Origin: a virus
Direction: 5' to 3' (one strand)
Virus record (IMG/VR): IMGVR_UViG_3300035487_000257
Location: 1 to 20,497 of that record
Length of the DNA: 20,497 nucleotides
Positions within the stretch are counted from its first letter, which is position 1. Each line of letters starts with the position of its first letter. The notes under the pieces were generated by a model, which saw only the letters and a program-made list of their open reading frames with translations, had not been told where the DNA came from and searched no databases. Of this stretch, positions 15,043-20,124 are shown piece after piece. Position numbers and translations under genes: made by a program.

Positions 15043-15112
15043 GTATCACCTCCACTTCTTTACTGGCGTTAGTGTTTCCAGTGCTTCCATGTGTTTGAAT
15101 GTTGCGTCTCAT
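15017..15112 (-). CDS. 31-aa micro-ORF carrying an HGSTGNTNA linker
   Basis: ATG 15112 overlaps the stop of the upstream gene as ATGA, and the frame runs 31 codons to TAA at 15017-15019. The peptide begins MRRNIQTHGSTGNTNASKEV. The HGSTGNTNA element is the same as the linker of the RHH-like protein at 14563-14823, and the DNA encoding it is a 26-bp near-repeat. It extends 26 nt into the following gene. It could be a real microprotein, or the remnant of a duplicated RHH-like gene whose DNA-binding half has been lost. The coupling overlap argues that it is translated; an AAAGAAG sequence upstream is a weak ribosome site. Confidence 0.5.
   Translation of the reverse strand: MRRNIQTHGSTGNTNASKEVEVIHEIQKTNQ
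15066..15091. repeat. 26-bp near-repeat, copy 2
   Basis: This is the partner of 14708-14733, 24 of 26 identical, same orientation. It lies in the 31-codon micro-ORF and encodes HGSTGNTNA on the minus strand. Confidence 0.8.
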
Positions 15113-15516
15113 ATCAATGCTTCTTTAATTAATTGATTTCGTTTTTTGTCTATTTTGTCATAAAGGTTTTGTGATTGAACAATGCCGCTACAAGCATCAG
15201 AAGATCGCTCAATAAAATACTTAGAACATTCCTTGTAAGGCAATCCAACAGCACGAAGGTTAATTATTTTTCTTAACTCTTCACTGCTCCAAGTTACTGA
15301 TTCACGCGCTGTAATATGCGATTTTATTTCTTTATTTGTTGAATGATCTAAGTTAGTTTCCCACTTGTACGAATCTTTGGCTGTTGCTTTATCAGATAAC
15401 ATCATTACATCACTTTCAGAATAAATAATGCTTGAAACATCTTCACTTATTTTTTCAGATACTAAAGCTCCATTTGTCCATATTTTTTGCATTGATAAAT
15501 CAAAATCATTACTCAT
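15109..15516 (-). CDS. Hypothetical protein (135 aa) of the accessory cassette
   Basis: I start at ATG 15516, which has an AGAGGA site with a 7-nt spacer. An in-frame ATG at 15546 lacks one and lies inside an upstream micro-ORF. The product begins MSNDFDLSMQKIWTNGALVS. Its N-terminal half is acidic and Ser-rich. The C-terminal half contains WSSEELRKIINLRAVGLPYK followed by ECSKYFIERSSDACSGIVQS, which looks like a short HTH-like module ('W...E...I..L...GL.Y...S...' as in Myb/sigma-like helices). It may therefore bind DNA. It ends in an ATGA overlap with the 31-codon micro-ORF. Function unknown. Confidence 0.65.
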   Translation of the reverse strand: MSNDFDLSMQKIWTNGALVSEKISEDVSSIIYSESDVMMLSDKATAKDSYKWETNLDHSTNKEIKSHITARESVTWSSEELRKIINLRAVGLPYKECSKYFIERSSDACSGIVQSQNLYDKIDKKRNQLIKEALI

Positions 15517-15556
15517 TATTTTGTCCTCTTTGAGCCGCAATTCCATGTTTATTCAT
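15509..15556 (-). CDS. 15-aa micro-ORF, possible leader/coupling peptide
   Basis: ATG 15556 overlaps the preceding stop as ATGA and has a GGAG site 5 nt upstream. The frame encodes MNKHGIAAQRGQNNE and ends at TAA 15509-15511, just after the next gene's ATG (15514-15516) has begun. The arrangement fits a translational-coupling mini-cistron bridging two genes whose starts and stops are about 40 nt apart. Alternatively it has no independent role. Confidence is limited by its size. Confidence 0.4.
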   Translation of the reverse strand: MNKHGIAAQRGQNNE

Positions 15557-15759
15557 AAATGCTCCAAATATTTTGGCATCACAAACCCGTCTATTTCCCA
15601 AGGCATATCAACGTATGCCCACAAAAGGTTATTTTCAACAATAATGTCAATATCATCATCTTCCATTAACCCTACTTGCATATCAGTATTGGTGTCGAAA
15701 TACACAACAAATCTAAACTCTATTGGAGCCTGATCTTTGCCCATTTTGTATTCAATCAT
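15553..15759 (-). CDS. Hypothetical acidic protein (68 aa)
   Basis: The 68-residue product begins MIEYKMGKDQAPIEFRFVVY and continues with the acidic run EDDDIDIIVENNLL, ending VDMPWEIDGFVMPKYLEHL. Predicted beta strands (EFRFVVYFD; IDIIVENNLLWAYV) suggest a small beta-rich domain. High acidity and small size are traits shared with phage inhibitors of host defence, but no known family is recognised and this is speculation from composition. Its start overlaps the end of the upstream gene by 8 nt, and its stop overlaps the 15-codon micro-ORF as ATGA, so it belongs to the translationally chained cassette. Confidence 0.65.
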   Translation of the reverse strand: MIEYKMGKDQAPIEFRFVVYFDTNTDMQVGLMEDDDIDIIVENNLLWAYVDMPWEIDGFVMPKYLEHL

Positions 15760-15940
15760 CTATCACCGCCACTGCTTCTGCTGCTTCTTTTTTGGCCCTA
15801 GCTACCTCAATGTCGGTAAGCCTAGCTGCAAAGCCCTCTGCCATTATTACACCTACAGCCGATAACTCTTCTGTTGGTGCTGTAACGGAAAGCCTTAGAG
15901 CCAGCACTAAAGCCTCATAGTGATTCTTTGGCTTATTCAT
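15752..15940 (-). CDS. Small helical protein, NHxEALVLAL family (62 aa)
   Basis: The product starts MNKPKNHYEALVLALRLSVT, then APTEELSAVGVIMAEGFAAR and LTDIEVARAKKEAAEAVAVI. 'NH.EALVLALRL.VTAPTEE' is a recurrent opening of short phage accessory proteins without assigned function. It looks like two helices followed by an Ala-rich amphipathic helix. It shares the NHxEALVLAL block and length with the protein at 14854-15042, suggesting in-cassette duplication followed by divergence. A strong GGAGGTGA site precedes the start, and an ATGA overlap joins it to the gene before it. Confidence 0.75.
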   Translation of the reverse strand: MNKPKNHYEALVLALRLSVTAPTEELSAVGVIMAEGFAARLTDIEVARAKKEAAEAVAVIDD

Positions 15941-16359
15941 GCGTCACCTCCAAAAAGATAATCGTTTTCTGCAATAAATTTTTTAAGCACAATCTGAACG
16001 TCTGCATGGGCTGTAAGGGCAAACTCTTTTGCTTCATCAACAGTTAAGAAGTAGCAGTTACTAAGGTCATGCCCAATGGCTTCTTTGGCTAAGTCAATTT
16101 CGCTATCAGCATCTTCTAAAGAGTAGCACTCAGTCTGGCCCGACCATCCCACAACTATTACTTTTTTATCATTCTTTAAAATTTCGTTATATTCATCGGG
16201 TATTTCATCACCAAAACAATCAACGGCATTTTCCATATTCCACTCTTCATAGCAAAAATCGTGTACTTCACTTGCCATTTGAATTATGTGTTGCTCGTCT
16301 TTTGCTACCCAAATGCTTGGGCTTCTTTGGTGGGGTACTTCTATTATTATAATGCTCAT
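15937..16359 (-). CDS. Hypothetical acidic protein (140 aa), first gene of accessory cassette
   Basis: The 140-residue protein begins MSIIIIEVPHQRSPSIWVAK and is acidic through the centre (EEWNMENAVDCFGDEIPDEY). It contains strand-like segments (DKKVIVVGWSGQTECYSL) and a helical end (VDEAKEFALTAHADVQIVLK). It is the first gene downstream of a good sigma70-like promoter, with an AAGGAG site 7 nt before ATG. No enzymatic motif or membrane segment is visible and I recognise no family. It ends in an ATGA overlap with the next gene. Position at the promoter-proximal end suggests it is the most highly expressed member of the cassette. Confidence 0.7.
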   Translation of the reverse strand: MSIIIIEVPHQRSPSIWVAKDEQHIIQMASEVHDFCYEEWNMENAVDCFGDEIPDEYNEILKNDKKVIVVGWSGQTECYSLEDADSEIDLAKEAIGHDLSNCYFLTVDEAKEFALTAHADVQIVLKKFIAENDYLFGGDA

Positions 16360-16418
16360 AATCTACTCCTTGCTCCAAGTGCCGCTTGGTCGGTGTGGGC
16401 TACTCAACCCATATCCAT

Positions 16419-16447
16419 ATTGTATAGACAAAACAGATAATAGTAAA
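16419..16447 (-). promoter_or_regulatory. Sigma70-like promoter for the accessory cassette
   Basis: On the minus strand, TTTACT (-35, 16447-16442) and TACAAT (-10, 16424-16419) are separated by exactly 17 nt, about 60 nt upstream of the first cassette ATG. They match the consensus hexamers at 4/6 and 5/6. A CACCCA/TGGGTG inverted repeat lies just upstream at 16474-16479 and 16492-16497 and could be an operator. Confidence 0.65.
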
Positions 16448-16702
16448 GGGTTATCGGTAATAGAATGTCAATTCACCCAAAGTAAAAAAGGTGGGTGTGC
16501 AATAGAACTATCCGAACAGTTTGAGAAGTGTCTGACTTTCATCCAGTTTAATAGCTTAATTGTTTGGACTAGAATTATAAATTAATTATGGGGTGGTTCT
16601 AAGTCAGCCAAATTAACCGATTTAACGCCACCCTAAAATTATTATATTTTTTCTAGCACTAAAGGATGGTTTGCTTTATAGTGTCGTTTTTCGCGAAAAC
16701 AC

Positions 16703-16719
16703 TTTCCGAATATACAGTG
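16703..16719 (+). repeat. 17-bp direct repeat, probable integrase arm site (left)
   Basis: TTTCCGAATATACAGTG occurs here and again, identical and in the same orientation, at 16920-16936, one on each side of the tRNA-like core. Direct repeats flanking a core are typical of arm-type sites bound by the N-terminal domain of tyrosine integrases. Confidence 0.7.
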
Positions 16720-16768
16720 TTGAGAATTGGAAAAAGCCAGGCGGTTTAGGGTTGTAAAAATCGTGAAT

Positions 16769-16777
16769 TGTTCGGAA
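16769..16777 (-). repeat. Inverted TTCCGAACA element, possible integrase arm site
   Basis: On the minus strand this reads TTCCGAACA, identical to the 9-mer at 16899-16907 on the plus strand. It lies between the left 17-bp repeat and the core. A related TCCGAACA occurs at 16511-16518. Confidence 0.5.
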
Positions 16778-16817
16778 ATAAAGGGTTAAGTCTTTGTTTT
16801 AATAGATTAAACCCTCA

Positions 16818-16864
16818 GATTGTGATTCCGGTGGTCGTGGGTTCGAGCCCCATCGTCCACCCCA
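16818..16864 (+). other. attP: attP core: 3' half of a tRNA-His(GTG) gene
   Basis: The segment reads as the anticodon loop TTGTGAT (anticodon GTG at 16822-16824), the 3' anticodon stem TCCGG, a variable loop, a T-arm GTGGG-TTCGAGC-CCCAT, the acceptor strand CGTCCAC, discriminator C and encoded CCA (16862-16864). The C discriminator plus the GTG anticodon identify tRNA-His. No D-arm or 5' acceptor strand lies upstream, so this is a fragment and not a functional tRNA. Phages that integrate into tRNA genes carry exactly such a 3' portion so that the host gene is restored. Phage genes on both sides indicate attP rather than attL/attR. Confidence 0.85.
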
Positions 16865-16898
16865 TTACCATTACCTTTCAGCGATAGCCCTTACTAAC

Positions 16899-16936
16899 TT
16901 CCGAACACTTCCGAATATTTTTCCGAATATACAGTG
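16899..16936 (+). repeat. Tandem TTCCGAA elements, probable integrase arm-site cluster (right)
   Basis: Three copies, TTCCGAACA (16899-16907), TTCCGAATA (16909-16917) and TTCCGAATA (16921-16929), lie in a row. The last is part of the 17-bp repeat shared with 16703-16719. They sit between the core and the integrase 3' end. Spacing is 10 to 12 bp from start to start, roughly one helical turn, as expected for cooperative binding. Confidence 0.65.
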
Positions 16937-16959
16937 GTGTTCATGCAACCAGTTTGGGC

Positions 16960-17967
16960 CTATTTTAGGGTGGGAGTTACTTTGATTTTGCGATCATAGA
17001 TTGCCACTTGAGCCGCAGTCTTGTGACCCGAAAATTCTTGCTTATTACCCTCATAGTCAGAAATGGCCTTTGCCTTAATATCGTGAAAGGTAAAATCAAT
17101 ATTTAATTCACCATCATAATTTAGCTTTGCTTCTTTTCTGGCGTCTAATGCCCAATGCCTTAAACAGCCTTGAGTGGGTTGATAACCATTTGCGTCACAA
17201 AATACTAAATTAAAATTAGTAATCTTTTGAACGGACAAAGCCAAATCAACAGCCGCTCTTAATCTAGGGTTCCATTCTTTAATTTGTTGCTTGCCTGTCT
17301 TGCCTTGTTTGATGTAAATGCCACTTTCTAGTAACTGGCTGCGCGTTAAACTCCACACATCACCTTGTCTAGCCGCACAGCAGTAGCTTATTTCCATTGC
17401 CGCAGCTAATAAAGGCCACTTAATATAAGCCTGGTTAAGCCACAGGTTGTATTCCCAATCTTCTATGTATCGCTGTCTAGGTGGCTCAGTAAACTTTTTA
17501 ACGCCTTTAACGGGGTTCATACTTACTTTGCCATTCTCATAAGCCCAACTAAAGACTGTGCTAAGAAATGATTTCTCACGATTGGCCTGTGTTATTACGC
17601 CAGCTTCTTTGCGCTTATCCATGTATTGTCGAATGTGGTGAGGTTTGATTCTATGGCGGTTCATCTTTCCAAACACCAAACTTAATTTATCACCATATTC
17701 TGCATAGTCTTTGCGTGTTCGGATTGCCAAACTTTTGTAATTGACGCTTGCCAGATATTGACGGATTAATTCGGAAAACGCACCCGTGGGTTCCTCATGC
17801 AGTAACCGAGCAGCATTATACTTTGCCAGCACAACCTCTTTAGGCTCAGTTAACTTGCCCAGACGCACACAGCCACCGCTTTTAGGGCGGTATTCATAGG
17901 CTGACTTGCCTATATAGCACCGCACAGGTAGCCATTCTGGGCCTTTGATTCGTTTTCTAGGAGACAT
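16960..17967 (-). CDS. int: Tyrosine-recombinase integrase
   Basis: This 335-residue protein has an N-terminal arm-binding region (about 1-60), a SAM-like core-binding domain (about 63-160, including TRKDYAEYGDKLSLVFGKMN) and a C-terminal catalytic domain. Active-site residues visible are Arg200 in CCAARQGDVWSL, Lys223 in IKQGKTGKQQ, His295 in FHDIKAKAISD, His315 in FSGHKTAAQV and the nucleophile Tyr324 in VAIYDRK. The usual second arginine of HxxR is lysine here (Lys298), a variant I recall in related phage integrases. It catalyses recombination between attP and the host tRNA-His site; attP lies immediately downstream. It is last in the early operon, directly after a DUF4224 gene. Confidence 0.9.
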   Translation of the reverse strand: MSPRKRIKGPEWLPVRCYIGKSAYEYRPKSGGCVRLGKLTEPKEVVLAKYNAARLLHEEPTGAFSELIRQYLASVNYKSLAIRTRKDYAEYGDKLSLVFGKMNRHRIKPHHIRQYMDKRKEAGVITQANREKSFLSTVFSWAYENGKVSMNPVKGVKKFTEPPRQRYIEDWEYNLWLNQAYIKWPLLAAAMEISYCCAARQGDVWSLTRSQLLESGIYIKQGKTGKQQIKEWNPRLRAAVDLALSVQKITNFNLVFCDANGYQPTQGCLRHWALDARKEAKLNYDGELNIDFTFHDIKAKAISDYEGNKQEFSGHKTAAQVAIYDRKIKVTPTLK

Positions 17968-17969
17968 AA

Positions 17970-18188
17970 TTAACCCATTGCCGAAAAGTCTGGTTCGTCA
18001 TTATGCGCCAAGGATTCGCTGAACCGCAAATGCGTAGGGTTGTTAAACGAGTACCAGGTGACATGAGGTGTGCCGTTAGCATCTTTCATAAAGAATATGC
18101 CGTGGTCACTTAACACCTTGCACTGCTTGGCTTGTGCTTTGTATCCTGTCACCTTTTCAAGATCACTTTCACTAATTAAATCATTCAT
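17970..18188 (-). CDS. DUF4224 family protein, integrase-associated (72 aa)
   Basis: I start at ATG 18188, which overlaps the preceding stop as ATGA; an in-frame ATG five codons upstream lies within the previous gene. The product begins MNDLISESDLEKVTGYKAQA, followed by KQCKVLSDHGIFFMKDANGT and HVTWYSFNN. That is the DUF4224 pattern ('..L.D.DL..ITGYK....Q...L...GI.F....G.P.VTW'). This small domain is repeatedly found just upstream of phage integrases and may help control recombination direction, like an excisionase. That role is inferred from gene neighbourhood and is not established. Two nucleotides separate its stop from the integrase start. Confidence 0.8.
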   Translation of the reverse strand: MNDLISESDLEKVTGYKAQAKQCKVLSDHGIFFMKDANGTPHVTWYSFNNPTHLRFSESLAHNDEPDFSAMG

Positions 18189-18385
18189 TTTCTGCAATCC
18201 CATTCTTCTATTTTAGTGCTAGGGCTTAAACCTAGCTTTACTCTGTCTTTAGGCTGAGAGTTTGGCGGCATAACCTTTCTAGCCCATTTTACTTTTGCTC
18301 CACGTCTGTTTAGTTCATCTACTAATGATTGGTCTGACACCATTGTTATTGGCACAGGAACTTCTATCTTGACGCTTTTATTCAT
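18185..18385 (-). CDS. Hypothetical protein (66 aa) of the early operon
   Basis: The 66-residue product begins MNKSVKIEVPVPITMVSDQS, followed by LVDELNRRGAKVKWARKVMP, and ends SPSTKIEEWDCRK. The first part has alternating hydrophobic residues (a short strand), then a 'D..LV.EL.RRG' helix that recurs in small phage and bacterial proteins. It is basic overall, so DNA or RNA contact is possible. It begins in a TAATG overlap with the HTH-like gene upstream and ends in an ATGA overlap with the DUF4224 gene. No specific function is recognised. Confidence 0.65.
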   Translation of the reverse strand: MNKSVKIEVPVPITMVSDQSLVDELNRRGAKVKWARKVMPPNSQPKDRVKLGLSPSTKIEEWDCRK

Positions 18386-18717
18386 TACGCAGCCTCTTTA
18401 ACACCTAGTAATACGCGAGTAAGCCAGCCCAATTTATTAACAGTAATGATATTGTGCCGCCCCTCGTAGCTGTAAGATTTCAATGCAGGTTTAGCCAATA
18501 CTGGCATAGCAGAACCAATGGTTGTTTTGCGCTTGCGAACTGTTTTAACTGCCAATTTTTCTGCGGCCATTTTTTTGTTTAAGCTGTATTTTTTCATCGA
18601 ACAAGCATGGGCTGTTCGGTTCAACTTTTTAGCAACCTTTGACATTTTTAAAGTGCTGGTCATAACCAAATGTATATCTTCTGGTGACCATGCTTGATTT
18701 TGATTTTTAGCTTTCAT
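18385..18717 (-). CDS. Putative HTH/Myb-like DNA-binding protein (110 aa)
   Basis: The N-terminal 50 residues read like a compact three-helix DNA-binding unit: AWSPEDIHLVMTSTLKMSKV, then AKKLNRTAHACSMKKYSLNK. The pattern 'W..EDI..V.......S.VAKKLNRT..AC..K...L' resembles SANT/Myb-like or sigma-region-4-like helices, where the 'NRT' helix contacts DNA. The C-terminal half is basic (KTVRKRKTTIGSAMPVLAKP) and ends LTRVLLGVKEAA. It may regulate early transcription. Both calls come from pattern recognition without alignment. The gene is preceded by a 40-nt gap and followed by a TAATG overlap. Confidence 0.6.
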   Translation of the reverse strand: MKAKNQNQAWSPEDIHLVMTSTLKMSKVAKKLNRTAHACSMKKYSLNKKMAAEKLAVKTVRKRKTTIGSAMPVLAKPALKSYSYEGRHNIITVNKLGWLTRVLLGVKEAA

Positions 18718-18757
18718 TGTTTATATCCTATAAAATTAATTTTTGTTTTCTTTAAAA

Positions 18758-18997
18758 CTACCTTGCCTGGTGCATTTGATCGTCACGCAATGCCTCTGGG
18801 TGATGCCATGTAAAGTCTTTGTGATCTACCGACATATTGCAGTCAGAACAATAGTGTTCATCAACATACGAAAGGGCAGCGTCAATGGCGTCATGGGCCT
18901 TTTGGTGGTACTCACCTCGATAAATCTCATTGCTAAATTCATCTAAAACGATGGGCAAGAAGCCCACCCCGTCTATTTTCTTAATCATGTAATCCAT
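18758..18997 (-). CDS. Small CxxC/His-rich protein (79 aa)
   Basis: I start at ATG 18997, which has an AGAGGTGA site about 5 nt upstream. An in-frame ATG at 19039 lies inside the upstream gene. The protein begins MDYMIKKIDGVGFLPIVLDE. The middle is helical (YHQKAHDAIDAALSYVDEHY), and the C-terminal segment YCSDCNMSVDHKDFTWHHPE holds a CxxC pair and three His residues that could bind a metal. A single CxxC with downstream His could be an HNH-like or zinc-knuckle remnant, but the expected catalytic pattern is not complete. It lies between the SSB-like and HTH-like genes. Function unknown. Confidence 0.65.
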   Translation of the reverse strand: MDYMIKKIDGVGFLPIVLDEFSNEIYRGEYHQKAHDAIDAALSYVDEHYCSDCNMSVDHKDFTWHHPEALRDDQMHQAR

Positions 18998-19007
18998 AAC
19001 TTCACCT

Positions 19008-19316
19008 CTAAAATGGTATATCGTCGTCAAAAGCATCATCTGGCCCTCTATCCATGCCAGCCATGACCGCTTCTTTAGCCTGTGCCATTTGTGTTGACTG
19101 CTGCGGTGGCTGTCGATGTGCTTGTGTTTCTTTGGCTGTAAAAGAAAACTTCATAGCTGGCGCATTAGGGTTGCCGTCTTTGTTGCGTAGCCAACCGCTA
19201 ACCCAGTAGTCAACACCACCTACTTCTGCATTTCCCTTGAAGTGGGGGTGTGTTTCACTTTCACGTTTATCGTTTTTCCAAATACCGCCCTTGTTTGAAT
19301 TATCGTAATTACTCAT
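19008..19316 (-). CDS. Phage single-stranded DNA-binding-like protein (102 aa)
   Basis: The N-terminal region MSNYDNSNKGGIWKNDKRES, then HPHFKGNAEVGGVDYWVSGW and APAMKFSFTAKE, has the beta-strand rhythm of a small OB-fold. The C-terminus is disordered, Gln-rich and ends in the acidic/hydrophobic tail DAFDDDIPF, the standard partner-binding tail of bacterial SSB proteins. It directly follows the Erf-type recombinase with a 4-nt ATGA overlap, a common recombinase/SSB pairing in phages. It likely coats ssDNA for the annealing protein and host replication factors. The fold is inferred; the tail and pairing are seen directly. Confidence 0.8.
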   Translation of the reverse strand: MSNYDNSNKGGIWKNDKRESETHPHFKGNAEVGGVDYWVSGWLRNKDGNPNAPAMKFSFTAKETQAHRQPPQQSTQMAQAKEAVMAGMDRGPDDAFDDDIPF

Positions 19317-19972
19317 GCTGCTTCTCCCTTAAAGGTTGCTTTTCTAATGGCTGCTTGTTGCTTGCCGTTTAACATATTCCATAAAGCCTCTTGCTCATGG
19401 CGTTTTAATTCACTCCATACAGCCTCAATGTCAGGCTCACAATCTCTGTCGTATGCCTCAACTAAGGCCACCATTGAGCGTTGAATCAAGGCTTTATCTA
19501 CACGCTTCTTTGGCCCTTCTGCTGGCTGGCTTGCCATACCTTCTAAAGACATATCTGGTTCTGTGTTCGCTGGCGTTCCACCTCGATACATACCCAACTC
19601 ACCATCATCATCAACACTTGGAATACCAGCTAGTGATTGCAATGCGTAGCGTCTAGCGTATGTAATCGCACTACCAGCCGCTTGTGGGTCGCGTTTAGTC
19701 ATGGGCAACATATACTCGCTTTGTAGCCATTCGCCCGATGTGTGCATCAGCATGGTTGTTACGCCAACGTATGTTTCACCCGATACAGGTAGCTGTACAA
19801 AAGACAATCCGTTATCAGCAAATGGCTCTTTAACCACTTTGATAACGCTAGTCAGATCAGCGTAGCTAGATTTAAAAAATGGGTTTTTGCTTTCTTTAAC
19901 AGCACCGCCCATTGCGGCTTGGGCTAGGCATAATGCCGTAGCCAGTTCTTTAATTGATTCACTTTGCTTCAT
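19313..19972 (-). CDS. erf: ERF-family single-strand annealing recombinase
   Basis: This 219-residue protein has the Erf (PF04404-type) landmarks in order: an N-terminal helix, NPFFKSSYADLTSVIKVVKE (about 27-46), a strand NGLSFVQLPV, VTTMLMHTSGEWLQSEYMLP (about 71-90) and DPQAAGSAITYARRYALQSL, followed by AGIPSVDDDGE. The 'GSAITYARRYAL' block and the acidic DDDGE end are diagnostic. Erf of P22 forms rings that anneal complementary ssDNA and circularises infecting DNA. The C-terminal ~80 residues are variable. GAGGTGA precedes the start. It pairs with the adjacent SSB-like gene, and host RecA may not be needed. Confidence 0.92.
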   Translation of the reverse strand: MKQSESIKELATALCLAQAAMGGAVKESKNPFFKSSYADLTSVIKVVKEPFADNGLSFVQLPVSGETYVGVTTMLMHTSGEWLQSEYMLPMTKRDPQAAGSAITYARRYALQSLAGIPSVDDDGELGMYRGGTPANTEPDMSLEGMASQPAEGPKKRVDKALIQRSMVALVEAYDRDCEPDIEAVWSELKRHEQEALWNMLNGKQQAAIRKATFKGEAA

Positions 19973-20124
19973 ACGTCACCTCTTTTTATTTCATCAACAA
20001 TTTTTAAAGCAGCTTCTTTGTAATCTGAATACTTTTCAGCATTTAACTTTTCACTATATGGGTTTTGATATTCCCACAATTTGTGAAAGTCACTTAAAGC
20101 CTCTAAATAAATATCAACATTCAT
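19969..20124 (-). CDS. Small helical protein upstream of erf (51 aa)
   Basis: ATG 20124 opens 51 codons to a TGA that overlaps the erf start as ATGA. The product begins MNVDIYLEALSDFHKLWEYQ, continues NPYSEKLNAEKYSDYKEAAL, and ends KIVDEIKRGDV. It is a soluble, mostly helical, charge-balanced protein. A GGAG site lies 7 nt upstream. Coupling to erf on one side and to a 21-codon membrane peptide on the other argues that it is a true gene. I do not recognise its family; an accessory to recombination is a guess from position. Confidence 0.65.
   Translation of the reverse strand: MNVDIYLEALSDFHKLWEYQNPYSEKLNAEKYSDYKEAALKIVDEIKRGDV

Larger units (their letters stand above)
16360..16959. other. 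Non-coding promoter/attP region (600 bp)
   Basis: No convincing gene occupies these 600 bases. They hold the cassette promoter (16419-16447), an AT-rich stretch around 16637-16665 that could bend or bind IHF, a quasi-palindrome centred on CGCG at 16692-16695, repeated TTCCGAA-type elements, and the tRNA-His-derived core at 16818-16864. A 12-bp inverted pair, CCACCCTAAAAT at 16628-16639 and its complement at 16962-16973 at the very end of the integrase gene, encloses the core. The layout is that of a lambda-like attP next to its integrase. Confidence 0.7.

Noticed and set aside
15428-15920. Two plus-strand ORFs antisense to the accessory cassette
   Set aside because: They are Ser/Ile-rich translations of the complementary strand of well-supported, overlapping minus-strand genes.
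16460-16540. 24-codon minus-strand ORF (begins MKVRHF) upstream of the cassette promoter
   Set aside because: It has no convincing ribosome site, lies in the regulatory region, and is not coupled to any gene.
16286-16585. 99-residue plus-strand ORF
   Set aside because: It lies antisense to the first cassette gene and the promoter region, has no ribosome site or recognisable content, and composition unlike a real protein.
16820-16864. A complete functional tRNA gene
   Set aside because: Only the anticodon loop to CCA is present. No D-arm or 5' acceptor strand occurs upstream, and the 5' anticodon stem is imperfect.
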